DNA from: Gemmatimonadota bacterium
Lineage (GTDB): Bacteria; Gemmatimonadota; Gemmatimonadetes; Gemmatimonadales; GWC2-71-9
Length of the DNA stretch: 60,608 nt
Direction of reading: 5' to 3'
Assembly: GCA_016209985.1 (NCBI GenBank)
Contig: JACQVB010000084.1
Location: 1 to 60,608, forward strand
The notes under the pieces are model-generated. The model did no database searches. It worked only from the letters and a program-made list of their open reading frames with translations, and was not told where the DNA came from. Shown piece after piece: positions 8,835 to 16,423 of the stretch (the first letter of the stretch is position 1; each line of letters starts with the position of its first letter). The position numbers and the translations under genes are program-made.

Positions 8835-9068
8835 CTATGCGTGATCCACGACCGCCGTTACACCCGATTCCCGCGCGCAGTGGGCGCAACAGTAGAACCT
8901 GCCGTCCGCCTCGATCCCGTGACCGATGATCCGGCACCCACAGTGCTCGCAGGTCGGCGCCAGTTTGTGAATGGCACATTCGAAGCTGTCGAACGTGTAA
9001 GTCCGGCCTGCCATGGTGATCTGAAACGCGCGCTGATAGTCGTTACCGCACAAGTCACATCGAGCCAT
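8835..9068 (-). CDS. Small zinc-binding (Cys/His-rich) protein
   Basis: The 77-residue product carries ten candidate metal ligands: C4, C7, C31, H34, C40, C43, C45, C60, C61 and C64. Typical segments are MARCDLCGND, CAIHKLAPTCEHCGCRIIGH and FYCCAHCA. It belongs to a conserved small zinc-finger family of unknown function found in soil bacteria. The ATG at 9068 was chosen because the conserved MARCDxCGND start is there, with an AAGGAAG Shine-Dalgarno just upstream; a 39-codon upstream extension is not conserved. Confidence 0.75.
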   Translation of the reverse strand: MARCDLCGNDYQRAFQITMAGRTYTFDSFECAIHKLAPTCEHCGCRIIGHGIEADGRFYCCAHCARESGVTAVVDHA

Positions 9069-9259
9069 GGAACTTCCTTGCTGGGGTAAGGTCCTCCACC
9101 GGCTGCAAGACACACGCCACACGCGGACCAAATCGCACCTGGCGAGCGGGCGCCACGCAGGGCGGCCGCCTGTTGCCTCATTCAAGAGCGTGATTCTGTG
9201 GTGGGGACAGCAACAGTTGCGCGGAGAAATCTCACGTTGGTGCTACAGCCGTTTGCCGC

Positions 9260-9649
9260 TCACGGGTCCGGGCTCACGGCCGGAATTCCCGGTCTCACCT
9301 TGAGCACTCGTTCATGGCGAATTTCCACTGTGCCCGGCTTCGAGCCGCGCGGTTTGGAGACGTTCTGTGCCTGGGTACAGGACACCGGCACCACGCCGCC
9401 CGCGCGGGCCTTGGAGTGATACGCGGCGACTGCCGCTGCCCGCTCCAGCGTCTCCCGGTCGGGCTCGGCGTCATCGGGCACCTGGAGAATCACGTGGCTC
9501 CCAGGCATGCCCCGGACGTGAAACCACCAATCGTTGGCCCGTGCGACCTTGAGACTCAGCCGGTCATTGTCCGCGTCCGTCCGTCCGGCGAGCACCTTCC
9601 AGCCGCCCGGAAGGGTGTACTCGAACACTCGCGGCGCCGCCCGAGTCAC
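9260..9649 (-). CDS. Stand-alone NFACT-R (DUF814) RNA-binding domain protein
   Basis: The 129-residue protein is only the NFACT-R domain that forms the C-terminal part of RqcH/NEMF/fibronectin-binding A proteins. It includes the segment DNDRLSLKVARANDWWFHV, then GMPGSHVIL, and a C-terminal VSKPRGSKPGTVEI. The N-terminal NFACT-N and helix-hairpin-helix regions are absent, so it cannot be RqcH itself. The domain binds RNA, and stand-alone versions are known but uncharacterised. Its ATG overlaps the stop of the GNAT gene (ATGA). Confidence 0.85.
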   Translation of the reverse strand: MTRAAPRVFEYTLPGGWKVLAGRTDADNDRLSLKVARANDWWFHVRGMPGSHVILQVPDDAEPDRETLERAAAVAAYHSKARAGGVVPVSCTQAQNVSKPRGSKPGTVEIRHERVLKVRPGIPAVSPDP

Positions 9650-10503
9650 GGTTTGAACTCGCGCACTTCCCCATACGCGGCAAAACCGAGATTGGTGTAG
9701 ATCCCCGCACCCGCGGCCGTGGCCTGCAACACGGCCGTGCGGCGCCCCGAGGTTCCGGCTTCGATCAGCGCGTGCCTCGTCATCGCCGTGCCGAAACCCC
9801 GCTTCCGAAACCGCTCGCGGGTGGCGACTCCATAGACCCCGGCTACCTCGCCGGTCACAGTAAGCTCGGCACTCGCGACCGGCTCGCCGCTCAGATAGCC
9901 GACATAGAACCGCTGCGGCGAATTCAGCGCGAGCAGGGCGGAAGACGCGTCGACATAGAATTGGATAATATCGGAGGCGGCGCTTGCCCCCTCCGAAATG
10001 ACGCGCGCAAAATCTGTGAGCTGCGCAGCGTCTGCCGCGCGGCGAACCTCCAGGCCGTCAGGGGGAACTACGCCCGCAGTGACCCGCGCGAGGTCGGCGG
10101 ACATGGTGAGCTCGGTCTCGGCGTGCACCAGCCCCGCCTCGCTCAGTAGTGCCACGAGATTGCCGGGCCGGTCGGCAGGCCCCGACCACCAGGAGAATGG
10201 GCGGCCGGACTGCCGGAATCGCTTGATGGTCGATGCGACGCGGCGCTGCGCGTTGAGGTCGGTCAGCCGGGCGCGGCAGATGATATTGAAGGTGTCACAC
10301 AGCAGGCCGGAATCGGCCACCACCAGCTCCGGCGTATCGATCACGGTGGCCCCGGCGAGGGTTCGGAGCGCCCAGGTCGCGTGCGTCGCGAAATTTGCGT
10401 CGGCCGCGTCCGCGAGAATCACTACCCCAGCCGGTTGGGTGGGAGCGGATAGGGCAGCGTGCCGAGCAGTGCCTCGCCGGTAAACGCTGCCTGGCGAGAG
10501 CAT
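9646..10503 (-). CDS. GNAT family N-acetyltransferase
   Basis: The C-terminal 130 residues form a GNAT fold. The acetyl-CoA binding segment is VATRERFRKRGFGTAMTRHA and the following strand is AVLQATAAGAGIYTNLGFAA. The N-terminal half is a second, degenerate GNAT-like domain (LVVADSGLLCDTFNIICRAR), as in two-domain GNATs. The substrate is unknown. The start is uncertain: ATG at 10503 is used, but homology begins about 27 residues later, near an in-frame GTG. Translation is coupled to the downstream NFACT-R gene. Confidence 0.8.
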   Translation of the reverse strand: MLSPGSVYRRGTARHAALSAPTQPAGVVILADAADANFATHATWALRTLAGATVIDTPELVVADSGLLCDTFNIICRARLTDLNAQRRVASTIKRFRQSGRPFSWWSGPADRPGNLVALLSEAGLVHAETELTMSADLARVTAGVVPPDGLEVRRAADAAQLTDFARVISEGASAASDIIQFYVDASSALLALNSPQRFYVGYLSGEPVASAELTVTGEVAGVYGVATRERFRKRGFGTAMTRHALIEAGTSGRRTAVLQATAAGAGIYTNLGFAAYGEVREFKP

Positions 10504-10639
10504 GCCGCGATCAGCACCCCGAAACACGCAATGGCCCCTACCTCGAGCCGGAGCAGAACATTCGATCGCCAACGCATCGGCACGAATTATAGCCGCGAAT
10601 CAGAAACCGGCGAGGAGTACAACGCCGGCGCGCAGCCGG

Positions 10640-10957
10640 TCAGGCGATGTAGCGGGCCACTCCGAGGACCAACGCCGCGGTCGAGGCTAGAACCGCGCTG
10701 GTATAGGCTGGTCCGAGGACGGAATTCAGGTCGGGACGCATATAGGCGAGCGCCGCGGCGGCGAAGGTGATCGATCCCAGCAACAACCCGACGCCTCCCA
10801 CCCAGCGCGCAAACCCTTCGGGATTCTTCAGTCGGCGCAAGTCGAACAGACCGATCAAATGCCATTCGCGGCGAAAACGGATGCGATAACCCAGGACCCA
10901 CAGCACGACCGCTGCGAGCAGCAGGGCGGCGACCAGTTGGAGTTGTGGTGTCAGCAT
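10640..10957 (-). CDS. DUF3784-like small membrane protein
   Basis: The 105-residue protein has three hydrophobic helices (about 7-24, 52-72 and 85-103). The first helix is followed by RIRFRREWHLIGLFD, the position at which DUF3784-type membrane proteins carry a basic cytoplasmic loop before GFARWVGGVGLLLG. The function is unknown. The family assignment rests on overall pattern and is tentative. Confidence 0.5.
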   Translation of the reverse strand: MLTPQLQLVAALLLAAVVLWVLGYRIRFRREWHLIGLFDLRRLKNPEGFARWVGGVGLLLGSITFAAAALAYMRPDLNSVLGPAYTSAVLASTAALVLGVARYIA

Positions 10958-11190
10958 TCAGAATCCCCGTTCGTGGCAATAGCGCCGACGTGAGAAACCT
11001 GCAGGCGGGCCGGTGGAACCTCAATCGGATTCTGGTGACGGGCCGCGTCGGACGGATGATGACACGGGCTCCACTAGGAGCGTGACGCGGTTGAGCTCAC
11101 GGTTCCTGCCTGGACCGGTTCAGGTTTTCTTCACACATCCCTTAACCTTGGGACGTATCCTATGAGCGGTCATTCCCACGAGTTCACAGC

Positions 11191-13338
11191 GTGCGCAATC
11201 GTGTTACCAGGGCTGGGGCGGCTCTCGTCCTCGCCGTAGCGGCCACCACGCCGCGCTACCTGCTGGCGCAGCGGCTCGACGTGCAGGTCCTCCTGTGGCA
11301 GGTCGTCCCGCAGGCAGACAGCTTCTCGGCGAAAGAAGGAAAACCGCCGGTATTCAAGGCGTACCGGCACGATCCGGTGACTCGTGAGCCGCTGCTCATC
11401 GGATACGCCTTCGAAACCAACGACATCCCCCCCGAAGTCTATGGGTACGGCGGACCGATTCAGGTCCTGGTCGGCATGGACCTCAACGGGACCGTCACCG
11501 GCATCCGGGTGCTCTACTACCGGGAGCCGATCCGGTCGGATCTGGGTGATTTCCTCCAGACCTCCGGGGTCCAGGAGCAGTACCGCGGCAAGCACATTTC
11601 CGACCCGTTCAGGATCTACGGCGACATATCCGGCATCGCCCGGGCGACGATCAGCATCACGGCCATGTCGCAGGGGATCCGTTCGGCGGCCCGAAGAGTC
11701 GCCGGCGTGCTGGCGCCGTCCGCCCTGCTCGGCCCGACCCGCCCCGGTGTCACCGCGACCGTGATGCGTCAGATGCTGGAGGACCTGCTCTTCCCGGAAA
11801 TGGTCACCATCGGGCTGGTACAGCGCATGGATGTCCACGGGCCCGGCTACCTGGGGTTCGAGGTGTTTTTCACGTATGTCGGCACCGAACCACTCGCGCA
11901 GCTGATGCTCGGTTCCGGGGCGTTCGCTCCGGTGGTGCAGGCGACGCGCGCCGGCAATGCCAAGCACCTTTTCCTGATTGGCCTGTACGGCTCGGCGGTG
12001 CACGCGTTCGATCCCACCGGGGTCTCCATCGAGCAGGACGGCCGAACCTTTCCGGTCGCCAAGGACGACTACTACCCGATGGGAGCGCCCTCGCAGGGGA
12101 AGGTTGCACAGCAGGCGTTTGTTATTGGCGCGTTGTTCCTCGACCGCGCGATCGATCTCGATCGACCGTTCACGATCAGTTACGACACGCACGCCCCGGT
12201 CGGCGTGTTCTCAGCGCAGTACCGCTTCCCGCAATACCTCGCGATGCTGGATCAACCGCCACCGGCTGCGGTCGCATCGGTTCCCCCAGCCGCTTCCGCC
12301 GCGGCGAAATCGGCGCCGGTCCCGGCTGCGCCGGCGCCCAAGGCCGCAGTGACCTCGAGCGCCGTCCGGGGCCGGGCCGATTCGGCCCTTGCCGCCGCCG
12401 CAGCCGTGGTGTCGCAGCCGGCGAAACCCGGCGGACCGGGGCAGGCGAGAACGCAGCCGGTTGCGGCTGCGCAGCCGATAGCGGGCATGACCGATTGGAT
12501 CGTGCGGGAGGAAAGCACGGCGCTCTCCCGCTGGTGGCAGCAGATACGCTGGGTCCGAGTCGGCCCGTTGCTCGGTCTCCTGGCGTTGGCACTCTTCGCT
12601 TTTCTGCAGAACGGAACGGCGGCGCGCTGGGTCGTCCTCGCGGCCACGCTGGCGTACCTCGGCTTTGTGGACGGCGGGTTCCTCTCCGTCACCCACATCA
12701 CCGGGGCGATCACGGTCGGGCCGTCGATGTTTCTCCGGGACCTGCCGCTCCTGGTGATGATCGTCTTTGCGGTGGTGACGACGCTCCTGTGGGGTCGGGT
12801 GCTCTGCGGGCTTCTCTGCCCCTTCGGCGCGCTGCAGGATTTCCTGGAGCGATTCGTGCCGCAGCGGTTCCGGTGGAGGGTGCCCCAAGGCATTCACCAG
12901 CCGGCCGTCTACGTGAAATACGGGCTGCTCGCGCTGATCCTGGTTCTCGCGGTGGCGAGTCCCGCCCTGGTCATCTACCAATATGTGGAGCCGTTCGGGA
13001 CGATCTTCTTCCTGGGCCATTCGCTGATACTGTGGACCATCGCGGTCGCCATTCTCGCGGCGTGCGCGGTGATCCCCCGCTTCTATTGCCGCTACGTCTG
13101 TCCGCTGGGCGCCGCACTGGGGCTCACTTCTCTGATATCGATCTTCCGGATCAAGCGGGTCGATCCGTGCGCGTCCTGTGTCATTTGCGAGAAGAGCTGC
13201 CCGACCACCGCCATCCGTAAGGAGCGTATCGATTTCACGGAGTGCGTACGGTGCGGGGCGTGCGAGCGCAAGCTGGAAAGTCGCGCGGGCGTCTGCCGTA
13301 AGCTGGACCGTCCTCTCCCGGTGCTGACCGATGTCTGA
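11191..13338 (+). CDS. NosR-like FMN-binding / polyferredoxin membrane protein
   Basis: The 715-residue protein has a signal peptide and a periplasmic FMN-binding domain. The candidate ApbE flavinylation site is Thr153 (sequence ARATIS). A Pro/Ala-rich linker (about 355-435) follows, then several membrane helices carrying the cysteine motifs CGLLCPFG and CRYVCPLG, and finally two cytoplasmic iron-sulfur motifs: CASCVICEKSCP (660-670) and CVRCGAC with a distant Cys702. This is the layout of NosR/NirI-type electron carriers moving electrons from quinol to the periplasm. The second cluster lacks the usual CP ligand. The GTG start is set by the signal peptide. The next gene, apbE, overlaps by 8 bases. 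No nosZ is present in the window. Confidence 0.85.
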   Translation: MRNRVTRAGAALVLAVAATTPRYLLAQRLDVQVLLWQVVPQADSFSAKEGKPPVFKAYRHDPVTREPLLIGYAFETNDIPPEVYGYGGPIQVLVGMDLNGTVTGIRVLYYREPIRSDLGDFLQTSGVQEQYRGKHISDPFRIYGDISGIARATISITAMSQGIRSAARRVAGVLAPSALLGPTRPGVTATVMRQMLEDLLFPEMVTIGLVQRMDVHGPGYLGFEVFFTYVGTEPLAQLMLGSGAFAPVVQATRAGNAKHLFLIGLYGSAVHAFDPTGVSIEQDGRTFPVAKDDYYPMGAPSQGKVAQQAFVIGALFLDRAIDLDRPFTISYDTHAPVGVFSAQYRFPQYLAMLDQPPPAAVASVPPAASAAAKSAPVPAAPAPKAAVTSSAVRGRADSALAAAAAVVSQPAKPGGPGQARTQPVAAAQPIAGMTDWIVREESTALSRWWQQIRWVRVGPLLGLLALALFAFLQNGTAARWVVLAATLAYLGFVDGGFLSVTHITGAITVGPSMFLRDLPLLVMIVFAVVTTLLWGRVLCGLLCPFGALQDFLERFVPQRFRWRVPQGIHQPAVYVKYGLLALILVLAVASPALVIYQYVEPFGTIFFLGHSLILWTIAVAILAACAVIPRFYCRYVCPLGAALGLTSLISIFRIKRVDPCASCVICEKSCPTTAIRKERIDFTECVRCGACERKLESRAGVCRKLDRPLPVLTDV

Positions 13339-14350
13339 GATCACCCGCAAGGAATTCCTGCGAATTACCGCCGTGGCCGGCGTGTCGGTGGCCTTGGGCG
13401 GCTCGCTCACCAGCGCGCTGGTAAAGGGCGCCGGGCTGCATCGGATCCGGGAGACGCGCACCCGGATCGGAACCATCGTCACCATCACGGTGGTGCATCC
13501 CGATGCGGCGGCCGCGCGGCACATGGTAACCGAAGCGTTTGACGAAATGGAACGGCTGGAGGATATCCTGAGCCGGCATCGCGCGGAAACGCCGCTCGCC
13601 AGGCTGAATCGCGAGGGACAGATTTTCGACGCGCCGGTCGAGCTGCAGCAGGTGGTTCGCGCCTCACTGGATTATTCCGCCACCACCGGTGGCGCGTTCG
13701 ACATCACCGTGGCGCCGCTGGTCAATCTCTATCGGTCGCGATTCGCGGCGGCCGGCCGGCCGCCAGCCGAGTCGGAGGTGGAGCAGGCCCGCGAGCTGGT
13801 CGGGCACCAGCGGGTGCTCGTGGACGGGTCGTCGATCAGGTTCGCCACGCGGGGAATGGCCATCACCCTCGACGGGATCGCCAAGGGCTACGTGGTGGAT
13901 CGCACGGTCGAGCAGCTCAAAGCCCAAGGCGCCGAGCGGGTGCTGGTGGCCGCGAGCGGCGACATGAGCTCGGTCAATCAGGGCTGGCCGGACGACGGCT
14001 GGGAGATTGGCGTTCAGAATCCACGGGACCAGGCGGGACTCATCGGCCTGCTGCGGATTCACGGACAATCGCTGGCTACCTCGGGCGATTATCAGGAGTA
14101 TTTCACCCCCGACAAGCGCTTCCACCACATCATCGATCCGCGCAGCGGGACATCTCCGGAACGCACCAGTGCCGTCACGGTCGTGGCGCCCAAGGCCATG
14201 GATGCCGACGCCCTGGCGACCGGGGTGTTCGTGCTCGGTCCGGCCGATGGGCTGGTACTGCTCGATCGCCTCACGGAAGTGGAAGGGATGATCGTGGACA
14301 AGGAGCTGCGGGTGGTGCGGTCGAACGGAATGAACCGGTACAGCGCCTAG
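13331..14350 (+). CDS. apbE: ApbE-type FAD:protein FMN transferase
   Basis: The 339-residue product starts with a Tat-like signal (TRKEFLRITAVAGVSVALGG, an RK rather than RR form) and continues into an ApbE domain: segments LSRHRAETPLARLNR, TTGGAFDITVAPL, DGIAKGYVVD, an ASGDMS acidic loop and the metal-binding AKAMDADALATGVFVLGP. ApbE attaches FMN through a phosphoester to Ser/Thr in NqrC, RnfG or NosR-type proteins in the periplasm. The 8-base overlap with the NosR-like gene makes that protein the obvious substrate. The stop overlaps the convergent downstream gene by 4 bases. Confidence 0.9.
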   Translation: MSEITRKEFLRITAVAGVSVALGGSLTSALVKGAGLHRIRETRTRIGTIVTITVVHPDAAAARHMVTEAFDEMERLEDILSRHRAETPLARLNREGQIFDAPVELQQVVRASLDYSATTGGAFDITVAPLVNLYRSRFAAAGRPPAESEVEQARELVGHQRVLVDGSSIRFATRGMAITLDGIAKGYVVDRTVEQLKAQGAERVLVAASGDMSSVNQGWPDDGWEIGVQNPRDQAGLIGLLRIHGQSLATSGDYQEYFTPDKRFHHIIDPRSGTSPERTSAVTVVAPKAMDADALATGVFVLGPADGLVLLDRLTEVEGMIVDKELRVVRSNGMNRYSA

Positions 14351-14889
14351 TTTCCCTGGCGCACGGTGTTCCGCAGCAGCTCCGAGAGTGTCCCGCGGTT
14401 CGCGAAATCCCAGGTACCGAGGAAATGAACGTCGTCCACCAGGAATCGGGTGGCCGACTCCTTGACCACGATCACGTCGTCGTTCCAGCGGAACAACCCC
14501 TGCCTGGTGTCGCCCGGGGCCTCGAAACTTACGTGCACCACGAGGTGATCTCCGGCCGGCTGCGCCGTGCCGACGTCGAAGCGCCGCGGCCCCTCAAAGA
14601 GACTGGAAAAGAGATCCTCGTCGACCAGCGGCGGCTTTTCGTCCGGGTGTTCCCTTCGAGCGCGGGCCTGGTAGGCGGAGGCTTCGTGAAAGCGGCGGCG
14701 GAGTCGTTCACTCACGAGGGGTGAGAGCCGGGCAAGCTCGGTCGAGTCCGGTAAGCCGTGGCGGTGGAAGTCGTAAACCGTGTTGTAGAAGCGATCCACG
14801 GCAAACCGGGCGTTGTTCTCGTCTGACAGCATGGCGGGACACCACGTGGCCCAGACGAACAGGGCGGCGAGCCAGATGTAGCTCCTCAC
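14347..14889 (-). CDS. Secreted hypothetical protein
   Basis: The 180-residue protein has an N-terminal hydrophobic signal (SYIWLAALFVWATWCPAM). A mixed alpha/beta domain follows, with FYNTVYDFHRHGLPDS near residue 35 and HVSFEAPG in the middle; the layout resembles DUF3828-type periplasmic proteins. No catalytic residues are recognisable. The start is a GTG at 14889, downstream of an unusual set of hairpins. The stop overlaps apbE convergently by 4 bases. Confidence 0.55.
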   Translation of the reverse strand: MRSYIWLAALFVWATWCPAMLSDENNARFAVDRFYNTVYDFHRHGLPDSTELARLSPLVSERLRRRFHEASAYQARARREHPDEKPPLVDEDLFSSLFEGPRRFDVGTAQPAGDHLVVHVSFEAPGDTRQGLFRWNDDVIVVKESATRFLVDDVHFLGTWDFANRGTLSELLRNTVRQGN

Positions 14890-14928
14890 GACGACAATTT
14901 CATCCCGCGCAGGAGATTCTGAAAGCTA

Positions 14929-14985
14929 CCGCGGCATAAGGTCGCTTTACGCGACAGATAGCCGAGCCGCGGCTTTATGCCGCGG
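14929..14985 (-). ncRNA. Nested, mutually exclusive hairpins upstream of secreted hypothetical gene
   Basis: The arms at 14929-14939 and 14975-14985 are a perfect 11-base inverted repeat (CCGCGGCATAA). Inside lies a second perfect hairpin, GTCGC-tttac-GCGAC (14941-14955). In addition CCGCGGC-ataaa-GCCGCGG at 14967-14985 can form a compact alternative hairpin that uses one arm of the outer stem. Competing stems between a stop (15005) and a start (14889) resemble an attenuator, but no ligand-sensing family is recognised. No U-tract follows, so a plain terminator is less likely. Confidence 0.35.
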
Positions 14986-15004
14986 ATCGGCCGCGCTCCA
15001 ATTA

Positions 15005-15727
15005 TCACGGAAGCTTTAGGGCCCGCCACCGCCCACCGGCGCCGCCATCGTCCATCAGCTCGACGAAGAGCACCACCCGCCGGTTGCGGTAACTGGGTCG
15101 CAAATGCTTTCCGATATCGATCTCACCTTCGCGCACCGCGGCGCCCGCCGCGTCGCGGACCTCGTCTACCCCTCGGCGGAGCACCTCGGCCACCGGGAGC
15201 CATCCGGACACCGGGTCTGGCCATTGCCACCCGTTGCGATGGACCACTCGACCGTCGTCGCCGCCGGCCAGCAGACCCACACCGGCGAGAGCACCGATCA
15301 CTCCATCCTCGGTGCCACCGAAGCCCTCGAGGTGCACTCTGTGCTTGCGAGCCAGCAGGCGCGCGTCCTCCCGCGATACGATCTCGCGTTGGCAGCGGCG
15401 CCCGAATTCGACGATCACCGGTGCCACCTCCTCGGCCACACATAAGCCCGGGTCACTCCCGGGCTGATACCAGGCGCGGAGCTCGCGTTGCAGAATCGGC
15501 AACAGGCGCGCGGTCTGCCCACTTCCACCCCGGACCAGCAGCGACGCGCAACCGTTCTTGGTGGTATAAGGAATCCGCGAGTCGAAAAGGAGCTGGTGCC
15601 GGAGGGCCACGACGAGCGTAAGGCCGGGGGGAAGCGCCGCCGCGAACCGCCGGGCGAGCTGGTTGGTCCCGGGTGTGCCGGGCAGGTCGGTATCGTCGAT
15701 TCCGATGTGGATCACGGCTGCGATCAC
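15005..15727 (-). CDS. TiaS-like IDDTD-domain protein
   Basis: The 240-residue protein begins with HIGIDDTDLPGT, followed by IPYTTKNGCASL and GSDPGLCV. These match conserved blocks of the N-terminal domain of archaeal tRNA(Ile2) agmatidine synthase (TiaS), where the IDDTD acids bind metal/ATP and the PYxTKNG block binds phosphate. It is about half the length of TiaS and lacks the OB-fold and zinc-ribbon regions, so tRNA modification cannot be assumed. The GTG at 15727 overlaps the stop of the upstream membrane gene (GTGA). A second GTG lies four codons inside. Confidence 0.6.
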   Translation of the reverse strand: MIAAVIHIGIDDTDLPGTPGTNQLARRFAAALPPGLTLVVALRHQLLFDSRIPYTTKNGCASLLVRGGSGQTARLLPILQRELRAWYQPGSDPGLCVAEEVAPVIVEFGRRCQREIVSREDARLLARKHRVHLEGFGGTEDGVIGALAGVGLLAGGDDGRVVHRNGWQWPDPVSGWLPVAEVLRRGVDEVRDAAGAAVREGEIDIGKHLRPSYRNRRVVLFVELMDDGGAGGRWRALKLP

Positions 15728-16338
15728 CGGGATCGGCTGGTCCGTTCGCGGAAATGAAAGCAGGCGATCGCGCTGATGAGTCCGGCCACGAGTCCGGCGG
15801 CCGCGTAGGTCGCGATGGCCTGGAGCCACCAGCGGTCGAACGGCCGGCCGCCGCCGGGGAGCCCCATCAGCTTGGCGGCCCCGCGCACCCAAAACGCGGC
15901 GGCATTGGCCGCCGCGCATGCCAGCATGATCGCCCCGTAGCGTTGCCATCCCCGCCGGGCGTGGCTGAGCGCAAGATCGAGCAGCGGACCGGTGAGGAGC
16001 AGACTGGTTTGCGCACCCACGCCGGCGAGGCGCACTCCGGCCAGGCCCATCATCGCGGTGGTGGCCAACGCGGCGGCGCCCATCAGCGCGCCCGCTCCCC
16101 GCCGCGGCACGAGTGCCAGCCCCAGAGCCATGGGAAAGGCCACGAGCACGATGTTGCTGCCAGGAATACCAAGGCGGAGCCGGACCGCATTGGTGAGGAG
16201 GGCAGCCGCGGCCCCGGCGGCTCCCAGGGCAGTGAGGTCGAGCCACGACGCCGTGAGCCGTCCGCCGACCCGCCCGATACGCGAGGCGTCGAACAGGCGC
16301 GGGTCGAGTGGCAGAGTCGAGCTTTTCAGGCTGCGCAT
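15724..16338 (-). CDS. Multi-pass membrane protein coupled to TiaS-like gene
   Basis: The 204-residue product has about five membrane helices (TALGAAGAAAALLTNAVRL, NIVLVAFPMALGLALV, ALMGAAALATTAMMGLAGV and two more near the C-terminus) and short loops. It resembles small substrate-binding integral membrane proteins such as ECF S-components in size and helix count, but no signature motif is visible. ATG 16338 was chosen since the 48 codons upstream lack coding character. The stop overlaps the GTG of the TiaS-like gene, so the two probably act together. Confidence 0.5.
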   Translation of the reverse strand: MRSLKSSTLPLDPRLFDASRIGRVGGRLTASWLDLTALGAAGAAAALLTNAVRLRLGIPGSNIVLVAFPMALGLALVPRRGAGALMGAAALATTAMMGLAGVRLAGVGAQTSLLLTGPLLDLALSHARRGWQRYGAIMLACAAANAAAFWVRGAAKLMGLPGGGRPFDRWWLQAIATYAAAGLVAGLISAIACFHFRERTSRSR

Positions 16339-16399
16339 GGAGCTTTGGTTACCGGTCGCGTGGGGAATCGTCGCGTAAGCTGATCCCCTCGCGCAGTCG

Positions 16400-16414
16400 G
16401 GCGCAAGGAGCGCC
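16400..16414 (-). terminator. Stem-loop 3' of ADOP permease gene
   Basis: Ten bases past the permease stop, GGCGC-AAGGA-GCGCC (plus-strand sense) forms a perfect 5-base-pair hairpin. In the permease mRNA the loop reads UCCUU. A similar but weaker hairpin, GCGC-AAGGAG-GCGC, lies just 3' of the YbbP gene at 22674-22687. There is no U-tract, so it is a candidate mRNA end or stabiliser rather than a proven intrinsic terminator. Confidence 0.3.
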
Positions 16415-16423
16415 AGGAACCCC

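Noticed and set aside
10958-11190. FMN riboswitch ahead of the NosR-like gene
   Set aside because: The conserved RFN-element sequence blocks are not present; the gap shows no recognised fold.
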